From: Yponomeuta sedellus
Lineage: Eukaryota; Arthropoda; Insecta; Lepidoptera; Yponomeutidae
Assembly: GCA_934045075.1 (NCBI GenBank)
Contig: OW203726.1
Coordinates: 21,081,488-21,145,487, forward strand
Reading direction: 5' to 3'
Length of the DNA: 64,000 nt
Part shown: piece after piece, positions 1 to 10,712 of the stretch
Position numbering within the stretch: position 1 is the stretch's first letter
Layout of the letters: each line of letters begins with the position of its first letter
The notes under the pieces: model-generated
Seen by the model: the letters and a program-made list of their open reading frames with translations, nothing else
The model's database searches: none
Told to the model about the DNA's origin: nothing
Made by a program: the position numbers and the translations under genes

Positions 1-1015
1 CGGATTGATCGGAATCCAGTCAACCCGATTCAAGGCTCTTACGTATTATAAAAAATGGGTTACGGCGTCTCGCCTACATGAAAACTAGCTCGCGGCCGAA
101 ATGTCCACTTTTTTATATTATAACGATTCCATTTCGCCGCTACGCGAGCCAGTCATCCCGCTTAAAGGTTGATGATCTTTTACTGTCTCGGTGTAACCTT
201 TATTCTTGTGTTTTAAATGCTCTACATTGTGCTTATTTTTATATGGGTCTTGTACATGTGTATGTGTAGAAATGTGATTAAATTATTTATCTATTTTTAT
301 CAGGCCGGAATTGTAATTAATACTATTTATTTTGAAATTCAATTTTTTTTTTCAACTCTATCCGTTGCCGAAAACCTTTTATTATTTTTTGCCGTATCCT
401 ATTTTAGGTGTCAAGGCACATATATAGGTATCGTATAAACTGTATTTATTTCATTTCATTCGATCTTGGGATACAGAAAACGCACTCTTAAAATAAATTT
501 TAAGTCCTGATTGAAAGTTAAACCAAACTTTCCTTTTATAACTCCCAATTGGGATTTATTTTACAAAAAAATCGATTTCTAAGAGGAAGAAGAAGGTAGT
601 AATTTGGCTGGAGCTACCCCCATACCTATGAACAGAGATAAATGAGAAAGCCCTTGTGTCAGCCCCAGACTCCACGGAGGAGTAAGGAGGCCAAAGAAGG
701 AGAATAAAATCGATCTCTGAATCGGGCTTGGAATTCGACTTGATTACCCGCTGGAAAAGTTGTCGGATTCTTTAGAGTGGAGCCTCTTGTCGATTGGCGG
801 GACCCACACTGTAGATTTTTTGGAGAGAGAACTAAGCAGAGTATTTGTCAAAGCTGATATTAACACCTAGTATGAAATAGTATTTCTTTTTATGACATTC
901 CATCAATGATGGATAGTGTGAGATGAAACTTTAGGTTAGCTTATAGTAGATTTGGCCTAAAAAATTTATTTTATGTTTTGAAATTAATTACATGTAAAAT
1001 TTAAAATTATATAAT
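1..1015. other. Unassigned AT-rich sequence
   Basis: No recognisable gene or repeat family was found. Short open frames near 78-438 are low-complexity, AT-rich translations without domain features. A purine-rich patch lies at about 580-700. Confidence 0.5.
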
Positions 1016-1017
1016 TT

Positions 1018-1170
1018 ATTAATGACTCGCGATGTTAATCGAGATTATTTATTAGGTATAACGTAATTCACTTAATTCCCGACGTTTCGGCAACGTGGCA
1101 GTTGCCGTCACGTCTACCTGTGACCACGGCAACTGCGATTAGAACCGGTTCATACGTAACTAGTATGAAA
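1018..1170. repeat. Penelope-type terminal-repeat fragment
   Basis: The stretch contains 'attatttattaggta' followed by 'cccgacgtttcggcaacg' and a complementary 'ccacggcaactgc'. The same module forms both arms of the inverted-repeat element at 44511-44731. Here the second outer arm is missing, so this is a truncated copy. Confidence 0.55.
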
Positions 1171-1615
1171 TAATAACAGAATGTATCAATATGAACGTAT
1201 TTAATACTACTTATTACTTATATAAGTACTCATAATTATTCTTGCATTAGTCTTAAAGTCTTTCTCACCATAACGCTAAGTTTTGTTCTAACAGTGTCAA
1301 AGTCGAGTGATAGAATGATAGACGGAGGCACGCCATTGTTCGTCTCTTTTTGTATTCTACTGTATCTTATTAGTTCTAAAACTGTTTTGAGTAAAACTGA
1401 TTAGTTTAGTAACTAAAGATACTATCCAGTCTATAAGAAAGACGCCCTTCTCTTTCTCTGTCTATTTTAGAACTTCTGTGTTCTAGTAATTCTAGAATAG
1501 TTTTTAGTAGTTTTAGTTTAGTGACCAAAGATATTAAAAAGATCTACAAGTTAGAACATATACATGAATTGACTTATATACACGGATTGGTTAGGCTCTG
1601 TTGCCGAGGTAGGCT
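1171..1615. other. Unassigned AT-rich sequence
   Basis: No gene seen. Two similar AT-rich phrases built on 'tagtttagt.acc/aaaagata' occur about 110 bp apart (near 1405 and 1515), suggesting an old local duplication. Confidence 0.4.
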
Positions 1616-1619
1616 ATTA

Positions 1620-1742
1620 AACCCCGGTTTCCTGTACACTAACAAGCTGTTAATTTTCTGTTAGCAGCTATCAGTTGACCAAAGTGCGCACATAAAAAAC
1701 AAGTGACAACTGTTAACTGTTAACAGTATATTAACACCTAGT
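1620..1742 (+). repeat. Fold-back element, family J
   Basis: The unit runs from 'cggtttcctgtacactaac' through 'gttaattttctgttagcagct' to 'gttaacagtatattaac'. Related copies lie at 47873-47970 and, inverted, at 35105-35220. All carry an inner TTAACAGCTGTC-like core, so this is a small interspersed non-coding family of MITE type. The class is not determined. Confidence 0.5.
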
Positions 1743-1931
1743 CATTGTACGAGAAACCGAGGGTTAGAATGTTACATTTCTGTTTGCTTAGAAGATGTGT
1801 ACATAATCGTTCCAAATCGTTAAATCATATCTTCAATAAGGCGTAAATGCATCCGATGTGTTTTAATCCTAAGTTAGTTTCGTCCCGGCTGCTGAGGAGG
1901 GCGCCTGCTAACCGACGTCATTGTCCTGTTT

Positions 1932-2176
1932 CGATATCAACCCTTGTATGCCTCCAATGCTGAGGCACGGCTCTCCTGGGTCGCAGGAAGGTTAGGCCAT
2001 ACTCCACCACGGGGGCCAAGTCCGGGTTGGTGGAGGATTGTAAGACAGTGGCGGGCCTTACCGTCAGAAGTTATCAAGCCGTCCATAAGGACTATGACAT
2101 GGCTTAACGACTGCCATTACATGACAGCCGGCACCAAAGGCTTAATGTGCCTTGCAAAGCACGGAAGCGCTGAGAA
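1932..2176 (-). mobile_element. Family A retroposon, 5'-truncated, 31-bp flanking repeats
   Basis: The copy begins on the plus strand with the family's constant 3' end ('cgatatcaacccttgtatg') and is 5'-truncated after 'cggaagcgctgagaag'. The 31 bp at 1901-1931 recur at 2177-2207 with two mismatches, so the copy is bracketed by an unusually long target duplication. The open frame across it is shared by most family A copies and is not taken as a gene. Confidence 0.75.
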
Positions 2177-2464
2177 GCGCCTGCAAACCGACGTCATTAT
2201 CCTGTTTACCTGGATTTAATTAAATGAAACCCAGTTTAAATAGACAATATTATCCGTACAAAAGCTGCTGCAGCGCTCTCTCGGAACATCACCAACTAAA
2301 TGAGGAACAAAAGAGTTGCGAATCTCGAACAACTGAATCAAAACACTGAAGTTTGCTAAGTAGGACGATGTTTCGTTAATTTCTACCAGGGTCCCTACCT
2401 TGGTCAAGGTAGGAACAGAAGGCACTTTTATGGTTATGTAAATTTGCCTTAAAGAATTAACTAA

Positions 2465-2882
2465 TCGCTCGTAGCCCCGGCTGCCTGAGGGATCTTAAGC
2501 GATCACGAAGGTGAAGCAACATAGGGCGCGTTCAGTGCATAGATGAGTGATCATAGACGGTCACCCATCTACCTAGCGCTCGGAAAAATGCTAACGCTAA
2601 CTAAGACTAGACTAGACTAACTATGCTAGACTAACGCTAGTGGCATTTTTCCGAGCGGTTCCGTGCCTCGCAAGGCACGTTAAGTAGTTGGTGCCGGCTG
2701 CCGCCGATAGATGGCAGTCGTTAAGCTAAGTCAGGGGCCTTTGGGCGGCTTGAAAAACTTCTGACAGTAAGACCAGCCACTAGTCTTGCAAGCCTCCATC
2801 AATCCGGAGTTGGTCCCTCGTGGTGGAGTATACCTTACTCAAGGAAGAGACCAGTGCCCCTCGGTGGGGACATAATGGGTTA
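2465..2882 (+). mobile_element. Family A retroposon, variant 5' region
   Basis: The 3' half (from 'gctagtggcatttttccgagcg' to 'tggggacataatgggtt') is standard family A. The 5' half, containing 'gcgttcagtgcatagatg', differs from most copies but matches the copy at 35826, defining a subfamily. 'gcgctcggaaaaatgc' (2577-2592) is complementary to 2642-2657 and can form a hairpin. Confidence 0.65.
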
Positions 2883-3054
2883 ATGATGAAATAATTAATA
2901 CATTTAATTATAGTGAATGTACACCAATAGGATAGACTCTGAAGTCTGAAACTAAATGCGCGAAAAAATACACAATTCTTGAAACATGTCGGTTAGAGTT
3001 TATCATTCAATTCGCGTTTTTATATACGTCTTGTATACGTCCCATAGGCCGTAG

Positions 3055-3338
3055 AGGGTTCTCTGCCTTTTCGCAGAAAAAAATTCGGCCGATTATCATT
3101 TGGCAACTAACGTTTCGAAGAATATTATTCAGCGGAATAATCATTTGCCAACTTTTCTTATATTTTTTTTTAATTTCCCAACCTCGCAGTTGCCAACTGT
3201 TTGTTTGGTTTGCTTTTTATAATGACGAATTTCAAAATGCCAACTTTTAAGTAGCATATTTTATACTTAGCGTAATAGTCATTCAGTCGGCCGAATTTTT
3301 TTTGTGCAAAAAGGCAGACAACCTTTCGTTTTACATGT
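3055..3338. mobile_element. TIR element (MITE), ~280 bp
   Basis: The left end (agggttctctgcctttt, then an A-run and ttcggccga) is the inverse complement of the right end (ttcggccgaa...aaaaaggcagacaacctt). The arms are about 40-45 bp. The interior is AT-rich with several 'tgccaac' words and no coding capacity. This is a non-autonomous DNA element of unknown superfamily. Confidence 0.6.
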
Positions 3339-3714
3339 TCAACCTAACACGCTCCTTCGCGCTCCGCTACGCTACGCGCTTCGTCGCACCTATATTTATG
3401 TTGTCGCAGATTGAGTCTCGTCGGCCACCCCTCTAGCCAATCGTAGTAATATTTTTCTTAAATAAAAATACATGTAAACATTGTTTTTTTATCATTATAT
3501 CAATGTACGAAAAGGGAACTGTTACACTAACGAAACGTTATTCATCTAATAGTTGTTTGGCCTAGTAAAATACTTCATAAATAATGAATACCCAAAACGT
3601 TTTGTGTCATTATAATAATCAGCTTAACAATAATCCTACCAAATAAAACGTTGACATACAAAAATTTGTAAATCGTTTGTTGTCAAAGTGTATCTTGGTA
3701 TCACTACTACAACT

Positions 3715-3830
3715 TCACAAATGTACATAACTTAGAAAACAAAGTCATTAGTACGTGTCGGGATTTGAATCCACTACCTCCCGATTGAGGAGCCGGTGTT
3801 CTACCGCTTTGCTACCACCGCTCCATCTTA
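3715..3830 (-). mobile_element. SINE-E fragment
   Basis: The inverse complement of a tRNA-like head (pol III B-box 'gggatttgaatccactacc') is joined to 'acaaatgtacataacttagaaaacaaagtcattagtac', the characteristic SINE-E body seen complete at 25286-25543. The tRNA resemblance reflects SINE ancestry; this is not a functional tRNA gene. Confidence 0.7.
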
Positions 3831-4239
3831 TCTCAATTATCCAGTAAGGGCTGCTTACTAACAATTTCTTGATAACACATAACACACAAACCAAAATCTA
3901 ATGAAATGAATTATGCATATTATTCACACTCTAATCTGCCTCAAAGTTGGATAATATATTTAAAAATCATTGAAGTAGGCTGTCTCGAAATCAGAGTTCG
4001 CGCCGTCGAAGTGGGCCCCCTCACCTGTCTTCATCCATTATTCAGAGTTTAAAATCCTAACTGGATGAAGCAGGCGCGATTCGCTCGAGACATAATGAGT
4101 GAAACTTTCATCCGAGACAGCTAAGTCAATAATTGAAGTTAGCAAGCGATGTAAACTTGACGGGCTCTCCCGCTGTGGACTGGCAGATTATTCTTAAGCA
4201 AACATTACTTATCGACCGTGTGTGAAACGTATTCGGAAA

Positions 4240-4545
4240 AAGAGCATAGTCGAAGATATAGGCGGCGAATGAATCCGACAGAGAACCAAAGTTATCGACA
4301 TAGCTCAGAGAATCGGCAAGCTGAATCCCGTTGACACCCGTTGGAGTAAACGTGTTCTTGAGTGGAGACCGCGACTCGGCAAACGTAGGTAGTGTAGGAT
4401 GCCCTCCGACTAGATGGGATGACGATCTGCGAAAAACTGCTGGAAGATGCTGGATGCGGCAAGCTGAAGACAGGGCGCTAAGGCGCTCATTAGGGAAGGG
4501 CTCTGTCCAGCAGTGGACTACATAATATAGCCTGAAGAAGAAGAT
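4240..4545 (+). pseudogene. RTE-like LINE, C-terminal ORF relic and 3' end
   Basis: Plus-strand frames encode pieces such as 'RWDDDLRKTAGRCWMRQAED', typical of the C-terminal tail of RTE-like reverse transcriptases (W-DD-----G--W---A-DR...QQW). A frame break sits between the 'EWRPRLGKR' part and the 'RWDD' part. The 3' end runs 'ccagcagtggactacataat' then '(gaa)n' and is shared with family B. Only the extreme 3' portion is present, as expected for a 5'-truncated retrocopy. Confidence 0.65.
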
Positions 4546-4555
4546 AGGCGGCTCA

Positions 4556-4770
4556 CGTATTTTATTTTTATGTAGCCTCGATTGTGTCCTACTACCAGTA
4601 GTAGGCCCAGGCAAAGGCCCCCTTTTTTGCCTTCCTCTCCTCTATGTTCATAGCCACCTCCTACCAGCCTGACAAAAAGTACGTGGGGATGTCCCGCCAT
4701 CTCCATTTGGGTCGGCCACGTTTGCGATATCCGTGGCACGGAACTCAGGCAGTCATGTATCATAAACCTA
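4556..4770 (-). repeat. LINE-derived fragment
   Basis: The stretch carries 'ctaccagtagtaggcccaggcaaaggccccc' plus 'gccatctccatttgggtcggccacg', which resembles the antisense 3' region of LINE tails with the 'aggcctcc' signature. It lies head to head with the plus-strand LINE end just upstream. The reading is degraded. Confidence 0.4.
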
Positions 4771-4844
4771 AAATGGGAAAGTTACTAGGGTAGCCACTGA
4801 GTGGCTACATTTGCGCTGTACGCAATACGCTGAATTTGTAGTGA

Positions 4845-4945
4845 AATTCACAAATGTACGTAATCATTGTTACGTAAAGGGGTTAGAACCCACTACCTCT
4901 CGAATGTGAGACAAACATTTTACCGATGGGAACCACCGCTTATAT
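4845..4945 (-). mobile_element. SINE-E fragment
   Basis: This is an inverse-complement SINE-E piece: 'cacaaatgtacgtaatcattg' body and a tRNA-like promoter region with a degraded B-box ('ggttagaacccactacctc'). Confidence 0.55.
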
Positions 4946-5179
4946 TTCCCCGAAATTTTCCCCACTGTGAATTTTCCCCGGAGTACTAGAGGAACCCCAA
5001 TGGTCCGAGGCTTCCAGCGACGTGCGAATGACTGGGCCTAGGTTTTCTGCTTGCGTTTTACAAACTTTTGATTGGCAGTTATGACTTCCGGAAACTTTAT
5101 CAAAACTTCGCTTGGCTCACCAACTTGAGGACAGCACGAGTTGTGAGGCGCTACCACAATAATACGAAATAAATAGAAC

Positions 5180-6110
5180 TTCCGCACACAACTTTGTAAT
5201 AAAAGCTCTACATGGACTGATTGATAACTCTTTATTGCTTACCAGTATATATAAAAAGTACAGTCCTTAAATTTATCGTACAAGGCGAGATTCCAGGAAG
5301 AAGGGGATGGAGGAAGAATATATCTTTCTTTCTCCATGATATCTTTCGAGACCAAAGATATCATGGAGACTGTTCACGCCAAAGGGCATTTTTCTATTCA
5401 ATTTTATTTGCATTAGTTTTATGAGTCTTTCCCTTTCTGTCTTGGTATGAATGGGTATTCGCTATCCCTTTCCCCCTCCTACAAGAAGAAAATACGCACC
5501 TACGGAACATCAAAAATCTACGCATCACCAGTCGTCGACATATCTATCAAGGATCGACATCGCCCGCGCCGCCGAAATTAAAGTGCAATAAGTGTAATTA
5601 GCGTTGATTGGACTCCCAAAACCACGGTCAGTGTTCAAAGAGTGCACTCGGACGAAATTAAAGTGAAACAATTGGACTAGGAGCTTCAGCGCCAATTCAG
5701 CGGCTCAACACGAGGAGTTCTGGGCAGCAGAAGGTGCGTGGAAGCTTCCCCTTTACCTACCCTTATCGTGAATGCTGTAATCAGCGTCCTAGCGAACCCA
5801 CAAAAATACAGTCCACTAAATCTCTCACATAATATAAAGCCTTCGGGCACATACCGCTTTCGCCCCTCGCCACGTTGCGTTTCAAATTATTTGGCCGCAA
5901 CAGAGACCAAAGATATACAACCCGGGAAAGTGGTTTTAACAGAGTACCAGTTCCTTGTTTGTATTGGCTACCTTGAAAAGTAAGATTTTTGCTGAGCCGT
6001 TTTGGTTACCAACCTCCGATAGGTAAAGGCGGCAATTGGCATAGTCGGATTCACGCCCGCCAATACGTAACCGGAGACGTCGCAACCGTCCTTACAAAGG
6101 CAGACCAATC
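5180..6110. other. Unassigned; contains a perfect 16-bp hairpin
   Basis: No protein recognised. A perfect inverted repeat (5331-5346 with 5354-5369, 7-nt loop) contains 'catgatatcttt'. The more GC-balanced stretch 5560-5980 could be an untranslated or LTR-like region, but I found no matching second copy to prove an LTR. Confidence 0.35.
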
Positions 6111-6140
6111 ACGGACACAGCTTGGAATCGTGTCCGTCTT

Positions 6141-6476
6141 CTATGGGAACAACAAAGGCACAGAAGATGGCATGCCGTACCTGGCAAAAACAAAAAAGGC
6201 GTGCGACAAATAACACCTTAGTCTTCTTCTTTCGTGTCGAAAGCGCCAGACATCTCGCTCCCAAAACCGCGCCACTGCGAGCGCGCCGGGTGATGCCTCC
6301 ATGAGATCCCGCAAACTGCACTGTGGAGCTTCAGGGCAGACACAAAGATGCATTGTTGTTTGTGCAGCTACACATCGGCACAGAATTTCAGCATCTTCGG
6401 GCAGGATCCCCCATCTTTTTAGGTTATCTCTGGGTCCAGCAACACCAGCGCGCAGACGGTTCAGCAATCTCCACAC
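6141..6476 (-). pseudogene. Non-LTR retrotransposon C-terminal Cys-rich domain relic
   Basis: The minus strand encodes 'MWRLLNRLRAGVAGPRDNL' followed by 'KRWGILPEDAEILCRC' and 'QTTMHLCVCPEAP'. This matches the post-RT tail of several insect non-LTR elements, where N-LR-GV...WG....C-C...QT--HL---CP forms a zinc-knuckle-like module. The frame then drifts. No reverse transcriptase core was found upstream (at higher coordinates), so only the 3' end of the element is present. The clade is uncertain. Confidence 0.6.
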
Positions 6477-6837
6477 TCCCCACTGGTCTTGCCCAATAAC
6501 ATTTTAGTGAGCGGGGACATCAACACGTGGAGCATGTAACGGACCAAGGTCCATACAAGTGCTCACGATCGTTAATATAAATTTGAATTGTGTTCTGTGC
6601 GAGTTTGGTTCGAGATAGGTTACGTAGTAAAATCGCGGAAACTTTATTTAACGAGATTGATTAGGTAGGTAGGCACTTTAGTCGTTAGAAGGTCCTTATC
6701 ATTCAAGTTAGGCATTACAATAAATCTATAAATACAACAAATAAGTTTCGTAGCGGGGACGCTTTCTGGGGATTTGTTGAGGTTTGTTTGTGTACTAATC
6801 GACATTTCCGTTATTAGTCATAAAAAGAAAAGAAAAA

Positions 6838-6915
6838 CATTCCGCTTGCTGAGTGAGGCTGGGTTCGATCCCGCGGCCTTCCGGTGGAAATCGGCGTCCA
6901 TCGCCGCTGGGCCAA
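6838..6915 (-). mobile_element. tRNA-like SINE head
   Basis: On the minus strand this reads 'tggcccagcggcgatgg...ggccgcgggatcgaaccc', with A-box-like and B-box-like pol III elements at normal spacing. The anticodon arm is not convincing, so it is called a SINE head and not a tRNA gene. Confidence 0.5.
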
Positions 6916-7490
6916 TTTGCATTTAATCAAAACAAATATGCAATAGTATTCTCTATGTAGTAGTCTATTCGAAGACTGAAATACAGCTAGACATTATTTT
7001 GTTTACTAACAGGGTTTGTTATACCTAGATTAAATTGTGCAACAAGAATTTAGGGATGACTGAATAAATAGTGGGATAAAATAAAATAATAAGTTACAAC
7101 GACATCTGCAGTGGACGAACGCACAACTAATAGATTATCGATTGGAAAAAACTCGTCCGCTACCTATCACTTTTGACACGGCATTTCGTCCTAACGGATG
7201 GATGGCGCTGTCGGCGGCTGGGAAGTAGATTCCCTTCAACTGCTTTCAAATCAAATGTTAATTGCTATCACTATTGAAATAGTAGATTATAAGAACAAAT
7301 TTCAATATCTTTCTTGTTTTTGCACGCGCTTGTAGATTTTAAAAGCATTTATTTACCTAGTAGTTAAGTAGGTAAAATTCCGTGTTGAGGTAATGTTATG
7401 GTTATCAAAGTATACTGAGTTATTCACAGCGGTTTTATGTTAGTGATTTGAAGACAGAAAACCATACACTAAAGATATAAATAAGAATAA
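6916..7490. other. Unassigned AT-rich sequence
   Basis: No gene or family recognised. The stretch leads into the tandem array that starts near 7495. Confidence 0.4.
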
Positions 7491-7494
7491 TCTC

Positions 7495-8345
7495 TAAAAC
7501 ATTTAATTTAGCCCCTACCTAGGAGAGAATAGAATCACTAAACGATAATTATTGCTACGTTTAAACTCTGTAGTATGTCGATAATACATATTGTTATGAA
7601 GGGAAACTAATTTATAACACACCGATGTTACATCAGGGACTTGGTAAAAGTATTATATTCACTTAAACAATAAAAATTACTTAAACTTATAATCAATCAA
7701 ATAACTACTAACTCCATCTAGGTGAGAATGGGTTCACTAAACTTTCTTTAATCCTACTTTCAATTTCTTTAAAAAGCTTTTAATATGTCTTGTCATGAAA
7801 GAAAACTAATGTATAACGCACCGATGTAATATAAGAGACTTTGTAAAAGTAATATATTCACTTAAACAATTTCAAAAGTTACATCAGGGACTTGGTAAAA
7901 GTATTATATTCACTTAAACAATAAAAATTACTTAAACTTATAATCAATCAAATAACTACTAACTCCATCTAGGTGAGAATGGGTTCACTAAACTTTCTTT
8001 AATCCTACTTTCAATTTCTTTAAAAAGCTTTTAATATGTCTTGTCATGAAAGAAAACTAATGTATAACGCACCGATGTAATATAAGAGACTTTGTAAAAG
8101 TAATATATTCACTTAAACAATTAATTTAATAAAACTCAATAAATCAAAATAACTACTAGCTCCATCTAGCCGAGACTGAGATCACTAAATGTTCTTTACG
8201 GCTCCATTCAGAGGTTATTAATGTGTCTTGTCGTGAAAGGAAACTAATTTAGAACATATTGATGTAATATTACAAGTCTCTATAAAAACAAGTGGTCTAT
8301 TCACAAAAACAAAATAAATAAAGCTCATAATTAATAAATCAAAGA
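7495..8345. repeat. Satellite-like tandem array, about five units
   Basis: A unit of about 180-200 bp recurs with landmarks 'ccatctaggtgagaatgggt', 'tcactaaac', 'tgtcatgaaagaaaactaat' and 'cgatgtaatat'. Two central units form a near-exact duplication with period 251 bp (7627-7870 and 7878-8121); the outer units (7500-7626 and 8130-8345) are diverged. The array is AT-rich with no coding potential. Confidence 0.8.
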
Positions 8346-9560
8346 ACATCTACTTTCTTTTGAGAATGGATATTAACCTATCTAGGCTAGTGTTGGGGTT
8401 GAATGATTTAAACAAAAGAAAAAGAACTCGAATGATTCCCTTCATATCCCTTTTAATATCTAGATCACCTAAACGTAATCTCGTATGATAATCAATCATA
8501 AACTCAATGTCTATAAAAGAACGTGAGAGTAGGTGTACCACATGGTCTCATTCCGTTCCGCGTTAGTAACCGGCGGCGCCGTCTGCCGAGACACGTACCT
8601 ACCTACAGTTAGGCGAGTGACGCACGTATAAGGTAGGTATTAAAAGTGCGGAGATCGGACGGTACGCGGGTTCGATTCCGTTCAACTTTTTTAAAACAAC
8701 CATGCACGTCGCTTGGGACAGTATGGGACTAATGTTGTAATGTATGTTTCTGTTGTATAACAGTTATTATTGTTAACATAATTTGTCCAAGGTAGTAATT
8801 TCTATTTTGATTGTTTATTGATTTTCTTTCATGGCTCTATGCCTTCGATAGTCTTGTCACGTTATTTATTTCAATAAAATCAAAATTTCAAAGTATAGTA
8901 ACTTAATACCATAATATTTGCGAATGGTATAATTATTTATAATTGTTGCTAGAGGGATAGCTAAAGTTGTTACTCGTAAATAGGAATGAAACATGACACG
9001 TAATATATTTAGTCACGAACTGCTAAGAGCTATTTATTCAATGTTCGGGAAAGGAATTGAATCATTCATCACTTTTTAAATGTAGCATTTAGGGCATCCC
9101 TAATAATTAAATATTGTTGAACGCAGCTTCTTCTCGTATTCATACAGGGTTGCGTGTGTGAGTTTAGAGTATTGCTGTATTGGTGGATTGTAGTTCTCCG
9201 ATTAGCCGATTCCGGTTTGGGCGCCACTGGTTGCCGCGGCGCCTACTAAAATGATTATTAAATAATGTTTCAATTCGCAATTGTAGCCTAAGTAGAGTAT
9301 TTCTAGGTGAATCTGTACTAAATTGAAAGGATGTTTTAACACAAACATTACGCTAAACCTTTATATTAACAGAAGTTAGTTAGTTGTCCGTAAGCATTGT
9401 GCCGCAGGTCAGTGGTGTGTTGGAATAAATTGTTAAGAAGAAATTATTGTAGTCAAATCAATTAAACAGGAAATATCGAGATAAATAAATTGAAAATAAA
9501 TAATGTATTACATTAAGACACAGGAAATTAATTTACAAAATATCAAAACATTAAAGTTCT
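8346..9560. other. Unassigned; one isolated pol III B-box-like motif
   Basis: This is mostly AT-rich sequence without recognisable genes. 'gcgggttcgattccg' near 8667-8681 looks like a SINE B-box followed by a T-run, but no matching tRNA-like head could be established upstream. Confidence 0.35.
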
Positions 9561-9584
9561 GAAACGAGATGGAGGTGGATTTCG

Positions 9585-9990
9585 GCTGGCCAATCGGGTG
9601 TCATTAGGTTTCATGATGGGTTAGACAAAGCGGAATTGGGAGCGGAGCCATTTTGGACGCGCGGGGTTGTTTCGCGAGGCTATAAAAAGGCCGAGGCGCC
9701 AGCGGCGCGCACGCATTCTGGACCAGGAAATTCAATAGTACGTGCACCTATTCCGCTCGTAGGAAAATTCGCCATTTTGTGTGAATTTATTAGAACTGGG
9801 GAGTTTCGATTGCATTTAAATTCGGTAATAGGAAAGTGGCTTTGGATTTGTGACCTAGCATCATCTGTGGGCATTGCGTTCTAGTGTATCAGCCCTGGTG
9901 TGAAGTCTCAGGTTTAGAGGTACTTTCGGAGCTAGGGAATTAGATTAGAAAGTAAAAAGTGTAAATGTTAGGAACGGTTTTGGTGAGTAT
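9585..9990 (+). promoter_or_regulatory. Candidate RNA polymerase II promoter with untranslated first exon
   Basis: A CCAAT-like 'ggccaatcggg' (about 9588), a GC-rich stretch, a strong TATA box 'tataaaaagg' (9681-9690) and an initiator-like 'gcattc' with A at 9715, about 34 bp downstream, follow in order. A good splice donor, 'ttttg|gtgagtat', lies at 9982/9983. The interval 9715-9982 has no convincing coding frame and would be a 5' UTR exon. None of the repeat families in the window is present. The inference rests on motifs alone; the target gene would lie downstream, possibly outside the window. Confidence 0.4.
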
Positions 9991-10204
9991 TCCGTACAAT
10001 TAGCTAGAAGGTTTCCGCGTAAAATATGGTTTTCAGCATTTGTGATTAGTGTAGCTTCCGCGAAATAAATTGTGAACTAACCCTTTTTCTCCACAGTACA
10101 GCGTTTTTGGGGAAATAAATGTGTGCAAAACAAAACTCTCGGTGGCAAGGGCATGTTACGGATAGGCCGTGTGGCTAGCCTTTGTCGAATACCTACTCGA
10201 CTCG

Positions 10205-10712
10205 ATGTAGGAAAGAAGAAAGAAAGAAAGAAAACATTTATTGCAACAACAGTTACACACAAATAAATTAAACTACAAAGACAAATAAAGTATTAACCGT
10301 GAAAATAACTAAAAAAACACATTACAAACTTTGTCGCGGTGTGTCTCTGCTGCTGCAAATGGCAACTGACTCAGCATAGTGCTGGGGGCGTGAACCCTCA
10401 GCGCTGATTTTCAGTCAGTACCGAAAGCCCTAAGTGCTCTAGAGCGCGGCGTGGCCTGCTGCAAAGTAATAAATAAAACAATATAATAAATACATTCAAC
10501 ATAACAGTAAAGACAGTCGACATAATGATAAACGTGTGTAAACAAAATAAAAATGTTGCTATAAAGTTAGGCCAAGTTAACGAAATATGTCAATTAATAA
10601 ATAATACATATCTGTGCATATTCATATAAAAGAGAATAAACGTGGATATTATAAATAGAATAAATACGCAGTAAATACGCATCCTCGATGCGATCACATA
10701 CTCGTAGTTGCG
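10205..10712 (-). mobile_element. 3' untranslated region of a (TTTC)n-tailed LINE
   Basis: This region follows the LINE reading frame on the minus strand. It ends in a '(gaaa)n' block on the plus strand (10211-10232), i.e. a (TTTC)n tail. The part near 10335-10400 (gtgtgtctctgctgctgc... gcaactgactcagc) is related to 58140-58280, and similar tails occur at 58300-58430 (+) and 58741-58870 (-). Confidence 0.65.

Noticed and set aside
5180..6000. Possible LTR retrotransposon leader
   Set aside because: No second LTR copy, primer-binding site or gag/pol frame could be found.
7495..8345. CRISPR-like array
   Set aside because: Units are ~190-250 bp with no short repeat/unique spacer alternation, and the sequence is clearly eukaryotic.
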